From a candidate division KSB1 bacterium (lineage in GTDB: Bacteria; Zhuqueibacterota; Zhuqueibacteria; JANLFK01; Oleimicrobiaceae), in assembly GCA_034506335.1 (NCBI GenBank), contig JAPDPR010000009.1, positions 1 to 64,000 on the forward strand: a DNA stretch of 64,000 nucleotides. The letters run 5' to 3'. Shown piece after piece: positions 42,883-51,339 of the stretch. The notes under the pieces were generated by a model. It did no database searches and was not told where the DNA came from. It saw only the letters and a list, made by a program, of their open reading frames with translations. The translations under genes were made by a program, and so were the position numbers. The number at the start of each line of letters is the position of its first letter. The first letter of the stretch is position 1.

Positions 42883-44589
42883 ATGAGCACCAAGAAGCAG
42901 GTGGGGTTGGTGGCCGCCCTCATAGTGGTCACTGTGGGCCTGAGCGGGTGGCTTTCCACGGTAGTCGGCAACCGCGGCCCCGACTACAACGAGCAGTTGC
43001 GGCGGAGCATCATTCTGTTCAGCAACGTCTATGAGTCGGTGGTGCAGCGGTATATCGAGGAGGTCGACCCGGAGAAGTGCGTCCAGGCAGCTATCGACGG
43101 CATGTTGGAGCGCCTGGACCCTTATACCGTCTTTCTCAAGGCCGAAGAGGACGATGAACTGGAGATCCTCACCTCAGGCAAGTACGGGGGCGTGGGCATG
43201 CGCATCGGCATGCGCAATGGCTGGGCTACGGTGGTGGAGCAACCGTTCGACGGCAAGCCGGCCTTTCGCGCCGGCATTCGCGAGGGGGACCAGATCCTCG
43301 AAGTGGACGGGAAGAGCACCAAGGACCTGACCATTTCCGAGACCGCGCAGCTTCTGCGTGGAGAGCCAGGCACCGAAGTGGTCGTTAAGATCCGGCGCGA
43401 AGGGGTCGATGAGGTACTAACCTTCCGGCTCATTCGCGATGTCATCACGGTCGAGGACATCAACTGTGCTACGATCATAGATGGCGACGTGGGATTCATA
43501 CGGCTGACCCGCTTCGGCCGCAATGCGGGCAGCGAAGTGGAGCGCGCGGTAGCAAAGCTGAAGGAGCAGGGCGCGAAGAAACTCATCCTCGATCTTCGCT
43601 CTAACCCAGGAGGATTGTTGGAGGCGGCAGTCGAGGTGGCAAACGTTTTCGTCCCCAAAGGGGAGCTGATTGTCTCCACCAAGGGGCGGGTCAAGAGCGA
43701 TGACCGCGAGTATCGAGCGGAAAAGGACCCCGTGTGGCAGGACCTGCCGCTGGCGGTGCTGGTGGACTCGTATAGTGCCTCTGCCTCGGAGATTGTGGCC
43801 GGTGCTATTCAGGACCTGGACCGAGGTGTAGTTATCGGCAATACGACCTTCGGCAAGGGGCTGGTCCAGCGCGTGGTGGGCGTGGGGCCACGGTCCACGT
43901 TGCGGATTACCACCTCGGAGTACTTCATCCCCAGCGGCCGCCTTATCCAGAATCCCGACGTCTTTGACAAGGGTCGTACCAGCGTGCTTTACGCCGAAGG
44001 GATTGCGCGTCTTGAACAGGCCGCGGATCCGAAAAAGGAGTATCGTACCTCCTCCGGGCGGACGGTGCGTGGCGGCGGCGGCATTGTGCCCGACATTCAG
44101 GTGAATCCTGATACATTGAGTCGCCTTGAATTCGCTCTGCTCAGTCAGTCGATGTTCTTCAACTTTGCCGTGAACTATGTGCAGCGCCATCCGGACCTGC
44201 CGCGCGAGTTTGTGGCGGACGAGAAGATGGTGCGTGAGTTCAGGCAATTCCTGGCAGAGAAAAAGTTCGAGTACAAGACGGATGGGGAGGCCGAGCTGGA
44301 TGCCTTCGAAAAGGCTGCACGCAAGAGTGGCTACCTTTCCAGTGTCGCGCCCCAGGTTCAGGCTATTCGCGCCGCAATCGCGGAACAGAAGAAACGTGAG
44401 TTCGAACAGAGCCTGGACTACATCCGCCAGTCGCTGGAGCGAGAGATCGTGACCAAAGTGTGGGGCACTTCGGCGGGGATTGCCGCGACGCTCGATGACG
44501 ACCAGGTGGTGCAGAAGGCGCTTGAGGTTTTGAACAGTCCGCGCACTTACAGCGCCATCTTAGGGAAAAAGGCTACCATTGGCGGCTGA
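42883..44589 (+). CDS. ctpA: Carboxyl-terminal processing protease (S41A, CtpA/Prc type)
   Basis: 568 residues with GGAGG before the ATG. One N-terminal hydrophobic segment (GLVAALIVVTVGLSGWLS) directs it to the periplasm. A PDZ domain spans roughly residues 95-185 (GGVGMRIGM, FRAGIREGDQILEVDGKS). The catalytic dyad is Ser300 (DSYSASASEIVAGA) and Lys325 (TFGKGLVQ), 25 residues apart as in E. coli Prc. About 170 residues follow the core, rich in Lys/Glu helices, longer than in typical CtpA. It degrades or trims periplasmic proteins. Confidence 0.95.
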   Translation: MSTKKQVGLVAALIVVTVGLSGWLSTVVGNRGPDYNEQLRRSIILFSNVYESVVQRYIEEVDPEKCVQAAIDGMLERLDPYTVFLKAEEDDELEILTSGKYGGVGMRIGMRNGWATVVEQPFDGKPAFRAGIREGDQILEVDGKSTKDLTISETAQLLRGEPGTEVVVKIRREGVDEVLTFRLIRDVITVEDINCATIIDGDVGFIRLTRFGRNAGSEVERAVAKLKEQGAKKLILDLRSNPGGLLEAAVEVANVFVPKGELIVSTKGRVKSDDREYRAEKDPVWQDLPLAVLVDSYSASASEIVAGAIQDLDRGVVIGNTTFGKGLVQRVVGVGPRSTLRITTSEYFIPSGRLIQNPDVFDKGRTSVLYAEGIARLEQAADPKKEYRTSSGRTVRGGGGIVPDIQVNPDTLSRLEFALLSQSMFFNFAVNYVQRHPDLPREFVADEKMVREFRQFLAEKKFEYKTDGEAELDAFEKAARKSGYLSSVAPQVQAIRAAIAEQKKREFEQSLDYIRQSLEREIVTKVWGTSAGIAATLDDDQVVQKALEVLNSPRTYSAILGKKATIGG

Positions 44590-44607
44590 GCGCGAACTAT
44601 CCCGGAT

Positions 44608-44632
44608 GTGGCCGAAGTGCTGCATCGGCCAC
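44608..44632 (+). repeat. Hairpin between ctpA and ppdK
   Basis: GTGGCCGA / TCGGCCAC, a perfect 8-bp stem with a nine-base loop, 19 bases after the ctpA stop. It lacks a T-tract. It may be a message-end stabiliser or a weak terminator. Confidence 0.5.
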
Positions 44633-44699
44633 TAGGGCCGCTAGGTACAGGGAGAGTGGATAACAACGCTTCGGAATTAGGTTGAGGAGGAGAATTCGG

Positions 44700-47429
44700 A
44701 TGGGAGAGAAGAAGTACGTCTACTTTTTCGCTCAAGGGCAGGCAGAAGGGGATGCGGACATGAAGGAGTTGCTGGGCGGCAAAGGAGCCAATTTGGCGGA
44801 AATGTGTCGCCTGAACCTGCCTGTGCCTCCGGGCTTCACCATCACCACTGAGGTCTGCACCTACTACTATGCCAATAACAAACAATACCCCCCAGGCTTG
44901 AAGCGGCAGGTGGAAGATGCGTTGCGGCGTACTGAGCAACTCATGGGGAGCCGCTTTGGTGACCCGGAGAACCCGCTTCTGGTGTCTGTCCGTTCAGGGG
45001 CGCGCAGTTCCATGCCGGGGATGATGGAGACTGTGCTCAACATCGGGCTGACCTCCCGCACCATTGGCGGACTGATCGCCAAGACCCAAAACGAACGCTT
45101 CGCTTACGACGCCTACCGCCGGCTGATCATGATGTACGCAGACGTGGTGATGGAAAAGGCCGCGGGCATCGAGCCGGAGGAGGGCAAGGGCGTTCGGCAG
45201 CAGCTTGAGCACGAAATGGATAAGCTCAAGAAGAAGCGCGGGGTGAAACTGGACACCGAACTGACGGCTGACGACTTGAAGAAGTTGGTGGACATTTTCA
45301 AGAAGAAGGTGGAGCAGGTGTTGGGGAAACCGTTCCCCGATGATCCGATGGAACAGCTCTGGGGTGGAATCGGCGCCGTGTTCCAGTCGTGGACGGGTAA
45401 GCGGGCGGTCTCTTATCGCCGCATCGAGGGCATTCCCGACGACTGGGGTACCGCAGTGAACGTGCAGAGCATGGTGTTCGGTAACATGGGCGACCGTTCC
45501 GCCACGGGAGTGGCCTTCACGCGCAACCCCGCCACTGGCGAAAACGTGTTCTACGGCGAGTGGCTGGTGAACGCCCAAGGTGAGGATGTGGTCGCAGGCA
45601 TCCGCACCCCCTATCCACTTAACAAAGCCAACAAGACTCCTGACAACAAGCATTTGCCCAGCCTCGAAGAGATGATGCCTGAGCTCTACAAGCAGCTGGA
45701 GAGCATCCGCCAGACGCTGGAGAAGCGTTATCGGGACATGCAGGACATCGAGTTCACCATCCAGGAAGGTCGGCTCTGGATGCTGCAGACGCGCGTGGGC
45801 AAGCGGAATGGACAGGCAGCAGTGCGCATGGCGGTGGACATGTGCAACGAAGGGCTCATCGATAAGAAAGAAGCCATCATGCGCGTCAAGCCCTCGCAGC
45901 TTGACGAGCTGCTCCATCCCATGGTGGACCCGATAAAGGAGCGTCATGTTCAGCCACTGGCCGTGGGTCTGCCCGCGGGACCGGGTGGCGCCACAGGACA
46001 GATCGTGTTTACTGCCGACGAGGCAGAACGACTGGGCAAGGTGAAGCAACGCGTCATCCTCGTGCGTACCGAGACCTCGCCGGAGGACGTGCACGGTATG
46101 CACGCCGCAGAGGCCATTCTGACCTCTAAAGGGGGGATGACCAGTCATGCCGCGCTCGTCGCACGCGGCTGGGGCAAACCCTGCATCGTTGGCTGCGGTG
46201 CGTTGGAGATCGACGCGGTCAACAAGAAGATGAGCGTTAACGGCCAGGTGCTGAAGCAGGGTGACTGGGTCACCATCAACGGCACGACCGGCCGTGTGTA
46301 CGCGGGAAAACTACCTTTGGTGGTCCCCGACTTGGAGCGCAACCAGGCGTACCAGCAGCTCATGCAGTGGGCAGACGAATTCCGCACTTTGGGCGTGCGC
46401 ACCAATGCCGACCGACCCGAGGACGCAGCCCAAGCTCGCGCATTCGGCGCAGAGGGCATCGGACTGTGTCGCACCGAGCACATGTTCTTTGATCCGAAGC
46501 GCATCCTCGCCATGCGGCAGATGATCCTGGCGGACAATGAGCGCGAGCGGCGCAAAGCCCTGGCTAAACTGTTGCCCTATCAGAAGAAAGACTTCTTGGG
46601 GATCTTCCGGGCGATGCAAGGATTGCCGGTTACCATCCGCCTGCTTGACCCACCTTTGCACGAGTTCATCAACCTGAACAAGAAGCAGATTAAGGAGCTG
46701 GCAGAGCAGCTGAACGTGCCGGCTAAGAAGATCGAGGCGCGCGTTGCCTCGCTCCATGAGGCGAACCCCATGCTGGGCCACCGCGGCTGCCGCCTTGGTA
46801 TTGCTTACCCGGAAATCACTGAGATGCAGGCGCGCGCCATTTTCGAGGCGGCCGCAGAGTTGACCAAGCAGGGGGTGAAGGTCTACCCTGAGGTCATGGT
46901 GCCCCTGGTGGGGACCCTCAAAGAGTTCCAGCACCAAGAGAAGATCATCCGCAGGGTTGCCGAAGAGGTGATGAGCAAGTACCAGGTAACTTTCCGCTAC
47001 CTTGTGGGTACGATGATCGAAATTCCGCGCGCCTGCTTGACAGCCGATGAGATCGCGCGCAGTGCTGAATTCTTCTCTTTCGGCACCAACGATCTGACTC
47101 AGACTACTTTCGGTTTTTCCCGTGATGACGTGGGCGCCATCCTGGCTTCCTACTTGGAAGAGGGAATTCTGCCGGAGGACCCATTCCAGACTCTGGACCA
47201 GACCGGCGTTGGGCAGCTTGTGGAGATGGGAGTCCAGAAAGGGCGCTCGGTGCGGCCGGACCTGAAAATCGGCATCTGTGGTGAACACGGTGGTGACCCT
47301 GCCTCAATCGAGTTCTGCCACCGTGTGGGCCTTGACTATGTCTCGTGCTCGCCGTTCAGGGTGCCCATTGCCCGGCTCGCAGCGGCGCGAGCGGCACTTC
47401 GCTACGGTGGACAAAAACGGTCCAAGTAG
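44700..47429 (+). CDS. ppdK: Pyruvate, phosphate dikinase
   Basis: 909 residues from the ATG at 44700, behind GAGGAGG. The N-terminal ATP-grasp part starts YFFAQGQAEGDADMKELLGGKGANLAEM and has VSVRSGARSSMPGMMETVLNIG. The phosphohistidine is His483 in GGMTSHAALVARGWGKPC. The C-terminal PEP/pyruvate barrel has GLCRTEHMFF, NPMLGHRGCRLGI, FSFGTNDLTQ and the catalytic Cys860 in ICGEHGG. It interconverts pyruvate, ATP and phosphate with PEP, AMP and diphosphate. A diphosphate-linked glycolysis or gluconeogenesis step next to enolase in the same window fits an energy-saving anaerobe. A terminator follows. Confidence 0.98.
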   Translation: MGEKKYVYFFAQGQAEGDADMKELLGGKGANLAEMCRLNLPVPPGFTITTEVCTYYYANNKQYPPGLKRQVEDALRRTEQLMGSRFGDPENPLLVSVRSGARSSMPGMMETVLNIGLTSRTIGGLIAKTQNERFAYDAYRRLIMMYADVVMEKAAGIEPEEGKGVRQQLEHEMDKLKKKRGVKLDTELTADDLKKLVDIFKKKVEQVLGKPFPDDPMEQLWGGIGAVFQSWTGKRAVSYRRIEGIPDDWGTAVNVQSMVFGNMGDRSATGVAFTRNPATGENVFYGEWLVNAQGEDVVAGIRTPYPLNKANKTPDNKHLPSLEEMMPELYKQLESIRQTLEKRYRDMQDIEFTIQEGRLWMLQTRVGKRNGQAAVRMAVDMCNEGLIDKKEAIMRVKPSQLDELLHPMVDPIKERHVQPLAVGLPAGPGGATGQIVFTADEAERLGKVKQRVILVRTETSPEDVHGMHAAEAILTSKGGMTSHAALVARGWGKPCIVGCGALEIDAVNKKMSVNGQVLKQGDWVTINGTTGRVYAGKLPLVVPDLERNQAYQQLMQWADEFRTLGVRTNADRPEDAAQARAFGAEGIGLCRTEHMFFDPKRILAMRQMILADNERERRKALAKLLPYQKKDFLGIFRAMQGLPVTIRLLDPPLHEFINLNKKQIKELAEQLNVPAKKIEARVASLHEANPMLGHRGCRLGIAYPEITEMQARAIFEAAAELTKQGVKVYPEVMVPLVGTLKEFQHQEKIIRRVAEEVMSKYQVTFRYLVGTMIEIPRACLTADEIARSAEFFSFGTNDLTQTTFGFSRDDVGAILASYLEEGILPEDPFQTLDQTGVGQLVEMGVQKGRSVRPDLKIGICGEHGGDPASIEFCHRVGLDYVSCSPFRVPIARLAAARAALRYGGQKRSK

Positions 47430-47450
47430 AACATCTTCAGGAAAGCTACC

Positions 47451-47482
47451 GAGGCGCCTGCCTTGAGCGGGCGCCTCTTTTT
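47451..47482 (+). terminator. Rho-independent terminator after ppdK
   Basis: GAGGCGCC / GGCGCCTC with an 11-base loop, then five T residues. It ends seven bases before the next start codon, so the following gene is either transcribed by read-through or started independently. Confidence 0.8.
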
Positions 47483-47488
47483 ACGCCG

Positions 47489-48151
47489 ATGAAGCTCCGC
47501 ATCTTCACAGACTTTGACGGCACGGTAGCGGCCAAGGACGTGGGCGACGGCCTATTCGCACGTTTTGCCCACCCCGATTGGCAGAAAGCGGTTCAGGCAT
47601 GGAAGCAGGGTCTAATCACCTCGCGGGAGTGCTTGGAGCGAGAATGCAAGTTGGCCCGCGCCACCGCCGATAGCATTGCTGCTTATGCCGACGAACAGCA
47701 GCTGGACCCGTACTTCTCCGGCTTCGCCTCCTTCTGCGCCGCGCACCAGGTGCCGCTCATGGTGCTCAGCGACGGTCTTGACTTCTACATCGAGCGAATC
47801 CTTCGCCGGCATGGCCTTGGGCATATCCCCTTTCGCAGCAACCATCTGATCTTCGGCGACGATGGGGTCATCATCCCTGAGTTTCCCTACTTTGAGCTGG
47901 GATGTCGAGTGTGTGGCAACTGCAAGGGCTACCATGTTCGCACCCATCGCGCCGACGGCGAGGTGGTCATCTATGTGGGTGACGGGCTGTCCGACCGCTG
48001 CGGTGCTGAGGAGGCGGACTTTGTGCTGGCAAAAGGGGACCTGCTTCGCTACTGTCGCACCAAGCACCTGCCTCACGCCCCGTTCCAGACATTTGCTGAC
48101 TGTCTGGACCAGGTCAAAACGCTCCTCACGGGAAGAGACCCGCTCCGATAG
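47489..48151 (+). CDS. HAD-family phosphatase (MtnX/phosphoserine-phosphatase-like)
   Basis: 220 residues from the ATG at 47489. HAD motif I is FTDFDGTVA, motif II MVLSDG, motif III Lys in GNCKGYH, and motif IV YVGDGLSDRCGAEEADFVLAK. The cap and the CRVCGNCKG cysteine pair resemble the HAD-IB MtnX-like group, which acts in methionine salvage or on related phosphates; no other salvage gene is near. The frame is open back to 47345 within ppdK, but only this ATG gives the correct HAD start. No ribosome-binding site is seen because the ppdK terminator lies directly upstream. Confidence 0.85.
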   Translation: MKLRIFTDFDGTVAAKDVGDGLFARFAHPDWQKAVQAWKQGLITSRECLERECKLARATADSIAAYADEQQLDPYFSGFASFCAAHQVPLMVLSDGLDFYIERILRRHGLGHIPFRSNHLIFGDDGVIIPEFPYFELGCRVCGNCKGYHVRTHRADGEVVIYVGDGLSDRCGAEEADFVLAKGDLLRYCRTKHLPHAPFQTFADCLDQVKTLLTGRDPLR

Positions 48152-48810
48152 CTAGTTAGGTCAAGAGTTGGTTCTGCCAGTCCTGCCGTTTTCTCCCGTC
48201 TCATAGCGCCCCTGTTTTGCTTTCTGAGTCTTCTTCATATCCAAATCCTTTCGCTTCATCAAGGAGTAGTGCGGCTGTCCGTCCGGGCCGCAGAGTGTGG
48301 CACAACGTGGACAGCACAAGCAAGCTGTGTGGAGTCTTTGCCACAAAGGTAACCTTCAGTAATGTCATGGCATTAGCAGGTTCTTTTCCCTAACTGTGTC
48401 TTCCACGCCACACCTTTCGCGCTTTCCATCCCGGACACTGTTAACTCACACGAGGGGTTCAGGCCAAATAACTGTCTAATATTTTGGCACTTGAAGGCCT
48501 GGACATCCATTGGGCGTAGGGTGGCACACATCTTGTAAGTTTGATGGCCGGAACGCCGCCCCTGTCAGCCTGTGGGCGGTGGCAAAATCGTGCAGAAAGA
48601 AAGCAACATGCGGAGGTGGACGAAGCGCGCTTGTCACAGAATGTGGAACCTCTCCCCTGTTGATGGGCGGTAGGATGCCCATGTGGCGGGCGGTTGACGC
48701 CCGGTCTACGAATCCCCGCTTGTGTAGTACCCCGGCAGCCTGAGGTGGGGTGTCGTACCGATGCATGTCGGGTGGTGGGCGCAGCAGCGCGAAAGGTGAG
48801 GTCAGGTGTG
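48152..48810. other. Intergenic region ahead of the Tad pilus locus
   Basis: About 660 bases with no convincing plus-strand gene. It carries several GC-rich short dyads (for example GGGCG-GTTGA-CGCCC near 48687-48701 and a TACCCC...GGGGTGTCGTA pairing around 48727-48760), so a structured leader for the pilin message is possible. I could not match it to a known riboswitch class, and saw no clear sigma-70 or sigma-54 promoter. Confidence 0.4.
48161..48346 (-). CDS. Doubtful small Cys/Lys-rich ORF
   Basis: 61 codons on the minus strand from a TTG preceded by GAAGG. The N-terminal part has four closely spaced cysteines (CLCCPRCATLC) and the C-terminal part is basic and polar (MKRKDLDMKKTQKAKQGR). 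It could be a small zinc-binding protein, but it is convergent with the HAD gene and lacks a clear promoter. Confidence 0.25.
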   Translation of the reverse strand: MWQRLHTACLCCPRCATLCGPDGQPHYSLMKRKDLDMKKTQKAKQGRYETGENGRTGRTNS

Positions 48811-49008
48811 ATGGGTAGGGTGGCGACAGGTGTGGTGGCAGTGGTACGCCGATGGGTGCGACTGATCTCTGACTGCCAACAAGGTCAAACCCTCTTCGAA
48901 TACGCGATTACAGTTTTCTTCGTGGTCATTGCCTGTATTGCTCTGCTTTCGGCACTGGGGGTCCGCGTGAGTCTTCCATTGACGACGGCCGGTGGGGCAC
49001 TGCAATAA
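48811..49008 (+). CDS. Flp-type pilin-like protein (first, divergent copy)
   Basis: 65 residues from the ATG at 48811. It is a class-III prepilin: a basic leader, the processing site QQG followed by QTLFEYA (Glu5-Tyr6 after cleavage, as in Flp) and one hydrophobic segment (ITVFFVVIACIALLSALGV). It differs from the second copy in its longer leader and in ending VSLPLTTAGGALQ instead of the usual short polar tail. It is cleaved by the CpaA-type peptidase encoded downstream. It may be a minor pilin or an initiator. Confidence 0.75.
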   Translation: MGRVATGVVAVVRRWVRLISDCQQGQTLFEYAITVFFVVIACIALLSALGVRVSLPLTTAGGALQ

Positions 49009-49116
49009 GGAGGCATGTGCTCCAGCCAGACGTGCTTCGTGGTGGCAGACGTGTAGTTGGTTGTTAACATAGGCTAAGAACCCCAAACTTGTGGACGAAG
49101 GGAGGTGAGGTGCGTG

Positions 49117-49281
49117 ATGGCTCTCAAGCAGCTTTGGTCACTGGTCAGGCGGGAAGAAGGTCAGACCCTTCCGGAATATGGGCTGATCATTTTCCTGGTG
49201 GCGATCGTGTGCATCGCGGCCCTGACGCTGCTAGGCGGCAACATTAACAACCTGCTGACCCAGATTGCCAATGCGTTGTGA
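49117..49281 (+). CDS. flp: Flp major pilin
   Basis: 54 residues. GGAGGTGAGG precedes the ATG. The sequence is a textbook Flp prepilin: leader MALKQLWSLVRREEG, then QTLPEYGLIIFLVAIVCIAA with the Glu-Tyr pair at positions +5/+6 after the cleaved glycine, and a short polar tail NINNLLTQIANAL. Polymerised Flp makes the thin bundle-forming fibres used for adhesion. It is the second of two tandem pilin genes, 108 bases after the first. Confidence 0.92.
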   Translation: MALKQLWSLVRREEGQTLPEYGLIIFLVAIVCIAALTLLGGNINNLLTQIANAL

Positions 49282-49400
49282 CGCGTAGCAGCACGCACTG
49301 AGCGTGGAGGAGGGGGGGCCTGGCACCAAAACAAGATGAGGCAAGCGCCTCAAGCACCAACGAATCCGGTGCCGACATAGCCTCCTCATCGGGAGAGGCG

Positions 49401-49931
49401 GTGCCCTCCCTCCTCATGCCGGTGAGAAAGTGGACAGGCAGGATGGAAACGACCCTACTCAAAGCAGTGGTGGGCGGCGCAGTGTGTGTCCTGGCTTTCG
49501 TGGCAGGCTACTACGATTGGCGCTGGCGCCGCATACCCAACTGGTTAACATATCCAGCAGCGGCATTAGCCCTGCTGATGCGGGGGCTGTTGGGGGGAGC
49601 AGTCATGGCACTTGACGGGGCAGGGGGGATGGCGTTTGCTTTTGCACTGATGGCGTTGCTGTATGCTGGCGGCATGATGGGGGGCGGTGACGTGAAACTG
49701 GCCGCAGCAATGGCGGCATGGGTGGGATTGGCCGCGCTGCCTCGTTCCCTCTTTTTTATGGCAGTGTTGGGCGCAATGCTCTCTCTGTTCATGGCTGCCC
49801 AACGAGGTATGGGAAAACAAAGATGGACAGGAGAGAATCGACTGGGCGCCGCGACAGGGCAGAACACACGTCTGACCGTTCCCTACGGCGTGGCCATCGG
49901 CGGAGGCGCACTGCTGGCTATGGTGTGGTAA
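49401..49931 (+). CDS. cpaA: Prepilin peptidase CpaA/TadV
   Basis: 176 residues, an aspartic A24-type membrane protease. The two catalytic aspartates are Asp39 (YYDWRWRRIPNW) and Asp97 in the GxGD motif (GGGDVKL). Five to six hydrophobic segments. It removes the leader of the Flp pilins and of the TadE-like pseudopilin. The GTG at 49401 follows GGGAGAGG; the ATG at 49443 (METTLLKAVVGG) is an equally possible start that gives a more typical length. Confidence 0.92.
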   Translation: MPSLLMPVRKWTGRMETTLLKAVVGGAVCVLAFVAGYYDWRWRRIPNWLTYPAAALALLMRGLLGGAVMALDGAGGMAFAFALMALLYAGGMMGGGDVKLAAAMAAWVGLAALPRSLFFMAVLGAMLSLFMAAQRGMGKQRWTGENRLGAATGQNTRLTVPYGVAIGGGALLAMVW

Positions 49932-49953
49932 AGCGAGGAGGCGATAGGCAAAA

Positions 49954-50352
49954 GTGCTACGACCAGGCACAAAAAGACGTTTGTTTGGCGAACGGGGGCA
50001 GTCGTTAGCGGAATTCGCGCTGGTGTTGCCTCTGATGCTCGTGATCCTGGCGGCGATCATCGAATTTGGACGGGCGATGATGACACTCAACGTGGCCAGC
50101 GGTGCGGCGCGGGAGGGGGCTCGGGTGGCGGCGACCGGTGCCGGTTCCGGCAGTGCACGGCAGGCAGCTATCAACGTCATCACTGCTGCGGGCTACAACA
50201 ACTACACGGTGTCCGTGTCGGGCCCGGATGGCAACAACAGCGTTCGCTGCACAGTGACGATCCCTCACACCTTTCTGACCGGCGGTCTAGTGCCGGGCCT
50301 TGGGGGGCAGCTGAACATCTCTCACACGGCGGTAATGCGCTGGGAGGGGTGA
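49954..50352 (+). CDS. TadE-like pseudopilin
   Basis: 132 residues, GTG start after GAGGAGG. The N-terminal RGQSLAEFALVLPLMLVILAAIIEFGRAM is the TadE domain: a Glu five residues after the processing glycine and one membrane helix. The rest (VASGAAREGARVAATG, then beta-rich sequence) lies outside the membrane. TadE/TadF pseudopilins help start the Flp fibre. No separate TadF or TadG gene is visible. Confidence 0.88.
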   Translation: MLRPGTKRRLFGERGQSLAEFALVLPLMLVILAAIIEFGRAMMTLNVASGAAREGARVAATGAGSGSARQAAINVITAAGYNNYTVSVSGPDGNNSVRCTVTIPHTFLTGGLVPGLGGQLNISHTAVMRWEG

Positions 50353-50429
50353 GCTGGATACGTGGCAGACGGGGCGGGGAAGAAACCCCGCTTGGGATGG
50401 TGGACTGATAATGAGGTAGCAGGACAACC

Positions 50430-51293
50430 ATGGTGAAGGCTAAGATCCTTGTGCCGATTGCGCTGGCAAGTTCGCTGGGGGCGGCATACATTGCCAAGGG
50501 ACGCATCACCCAGCTGTCGGCGCGGGCGGAGAGCGAGTCCCCCGTGCAGCCCACCACGGTCGGCGTGGTAGTCGCTGCAGCCGATCTCAAGATCGGCGCC
50601 GAACTAAACAGGGACGTCCTGACGGTGAAGAGCTGGCCCGTGGAAATCGCCCCCAGCGACGGCTTCCGAAGCATCGACGAGGTAGTGGGCAGAGTGGTGC
50701 GGTACGAGATCCTGGCCGGCGACCCCATCACGGAGCGGAAGCTGGCCCCGGTTGGTTCCCGCAAGGGCCTTTCCAGTGTCATTCCCCCGGGAAAGGTGGC
50801 GATGACCGTGGGGGTCAATGTGGTCAGTGGCGTGAGCGGCTTCATCCTGCCCGGTTGTCGTGTGGACGTCATTGTCACCACCTCCACAGGTTATTCGAAG
50901 GAAACGGCCAAGACGAAGATCATTCTGCAAAACGTGGAGGTGGTGGCAGTGGACCAGGAGACAAAACGCGAGAGTGACTCACCCATGTCGGTGCAGGCGG
51001 TGACCTTGCTGGTCACACCAGAGGAGGCGGAGAAACTGGCCTTGGCGAGCACCGAGGGCAAGCTGCAGCTCATCCTCCGGAACGCTGCCGACTCCTTGCG
51101 TCATGAAACAAAAGGGGCTTCGCTCACTGAGCTCATCGAGGTCCCCAAACCGGCCTCTCCGCAGCCAAGCTACCGTCCGAGGTCTGCTCCCACGCCTCAG
51201 GCAAAACAGCAAGAGCACACAGTGGAGGTTTTTCGTCAGGGGAAAAAATCGGAAGTTAGTTTCAAGGAGGGTGCAGAACCAAGAGAGCCTTGA
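50430..51293 (+). CDS. cpaB: CpaB/RcpC Flp pilus assembly protein
   Basis: 287 residues. A short hydrophobic N-terminus (ILVPIALASSLGAAYIAKG) is followed by an SAF domain at about residues 45-110 (VVVAAADLKIGAELNRDVLTVKSWP, RVVRYEILAGDPITERKLAP) and the CpaB core (GKVAMTVGVNVVSGVSGFILPGCRVDVI, VQAVTLLVTPEEAEKLALA). The last 50 residues are Pro/Gln-rich. CpaB works with the secretin in the periplasm. Confidence 0.93.
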   Translation: MVKAKILVPIALASSLGAAYIAKGRITQLSARAESESPVQPTTVGVVVAAADLKIGAELNRDVLTVKSWPVEIAPSDGFRSIDEVVGRVVRYEILAGDPITERKLAPVGSRKGLSSVIPPGKVAMTVGVNVVSGVSGFILPGCRVDVIVTTSTGYSKETAKTKIILQNVEVVAVDQETKRESDSPMSVQAVTLLVTPEEAEKLALASTEGKLQLILRNAADSLRHETKGASLTELIEVPKPASPQPSYRPRSAPTPQAKQQEHTVEVFRQGKKSEVSFKEGAEPREP

Positions 51294-51339
51294 GCACCGG
51301 TCTTTTTGGGCGACAATGTAAGGATGGGAAGAGGAAGGG

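Noticed and set aside
44654-44666. GTGGATAAC ahead of ppdK as a third DnaA box
   Set aside because: It has a mismatch at the first base (AGTGGATAA) and stands alone.
48480-48500. Possible sigma-54 promoter (TTGGCACTTGAAGG) ahead of the pilin genes
   Set aside because: The -12 GC element is missing at the required distance.
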